Positions 28,613 through 28,805 of a stretch of DNA of 28,805 nucleotides are shown here, piece after piece (positions within the stretch are counted from its first letter, which is position 1; every line of letters starts with the position of its first letter). The DNA comes from Bacillota bacterium. Lineage in GTDB: Bacteria; Bacillota; Clostridia; Acetivibrionales; DTU013. The notes below the pieces were generated by a model. That model was not told the DNA's origin and did not search any database. It saw only the letters and a program-made list of their open reading frames with translations. Position numbers and translations under genes: made by a program. Location: NCBI GenBank assembly GCA_023411715.1, contig JAEYOM010000090.1, forward strand, positions 1 through 28,805. The letters run 5' to 3'.

Positions 28613-28805
28613 ATGTTTTGTGTCAGTAATAACATATAATTGAGACCGGCGTATTTTACGCCTGGTTTCTATTTCATAAAAGCGAGGTAGCTGTATGCCG
28701 GCACGTTCCTGATCTGAGATTACTATCAGAATATTGCAGTTGGGATGAGGACCCGCTATTTGCCGAAGCGTCAAGGCACTAATAGTCGATTGGCCTTTTC
28801 TTTGC
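28589..28805 (-). CDS. Doubtful partial ORF running in from the right edge
   Basis: On the minus strand the frame is open from the window edge (QRKGQSTISALTLRQIAG) to a stop at 28589, about 71 codons. The middle (PNCNILIVISDQERAGIQLP) reads like protein, the end (TKHKKGRNHL) does not. The stop lies inside the terminator hairpin of the zinc-ribbon gene, which is odd for a real gene. The same stretch on the plus strand folds into several hairpins, including a 12-bp stem at 28642-28669, and could instead be a leader RNA. I cannot decide between these. Confidence 0.2.
   Translation of the reverse strand, partial: QRKGQSTISALTLRQIAGPHPNCNILIVISDQERAGIQLPRFYEIETRRKIRRSQLYVITDTKHKKGRNHL

Overview
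The window looks like a chromosomal segment of a spore-forming, anaerobic Firmicute of the class Clostridia. The clues are moderate-to-low GC, strong AGGAGG-type ribosome binding sites, a YhcN/YlaJ-like spore lipoprotein, a NiCo riboswitch, and the arginine decarboxylase plus carboxynorspermidine synthase/decarboxylase polyamine route. This assignment is inference; there is no rRNA or tRNA to anchor it.

Left part (1-5.9 kb) is an accessory, decaying region. An IS21-family istA/istB pair (left end outside the window) sits against a short coding remnant that it probably interrupted. After it come a secreted protein with Cys/His motifs, a worn IS256-type transposase tail, a small lipoprotein and an unrecognised minus-strand ORF. 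A block of about 81 bp near 2.4 kb recurs near 5.4 kb, each time shortly upstream of a plus-strand gene for an exported protein. From 5.5 to 8.85 kb there is a small exported protein with an apparent one-base frameshift, a large inverted repeat, and a MacB/FtsX-type ABC transporter (ATPase plus two permeases).

Middle part (8.85-17.25 kb) is chromosomal housekeeping. A promoter, a NiCo (czcD) riboswitch and an overlapping terminator lead into a CDF metal exporter. Then come speA, a repeat-rich YhcN-like lipoprotein and an MntP-type manganese exporter. A structured leader with tandem hairpin repeats and a terminator precedes a three-gene ABC-2 exporter.

From 17.25 to 18.05 kb there is what looks like a 789-bp non-autonomous transposable element: TG...CA ends, 25/30 matching inverted repeats, extra internal end-like repeats and a 4-bp AATT duplication. 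It carries one gene, for a 101-aa glycine/alanine-repeat peptide.

Right part (18.1-28.8 kb) holds the carboxynorspermidine synthase and decarboxylase pair (with speA, most of a spermidine route), a DEAD-box helicase with a DbpA-type RNA-binding tail, a secreted lytic transglycosylase, a minus-strand protein of unknown function, a 40-aa basic peptide, a YbjQ-family protein, a PAP2 phosphatase, a LysR regulator broken by one in-frame stop, a divergent purA, and a zinc-ribbon protein. The last 200 bases are structured or partly coding and run off the window.

The best leads are the mini-element at 17.25-18.04 kb, the tandem hairpin leader at 14.29-14.52 kb with a third dispersed copy inside that element, the paired repeat upstream of the exported-protein genes, and the NiCo riboswitch in front of a CDF with unusual metal-site residues.
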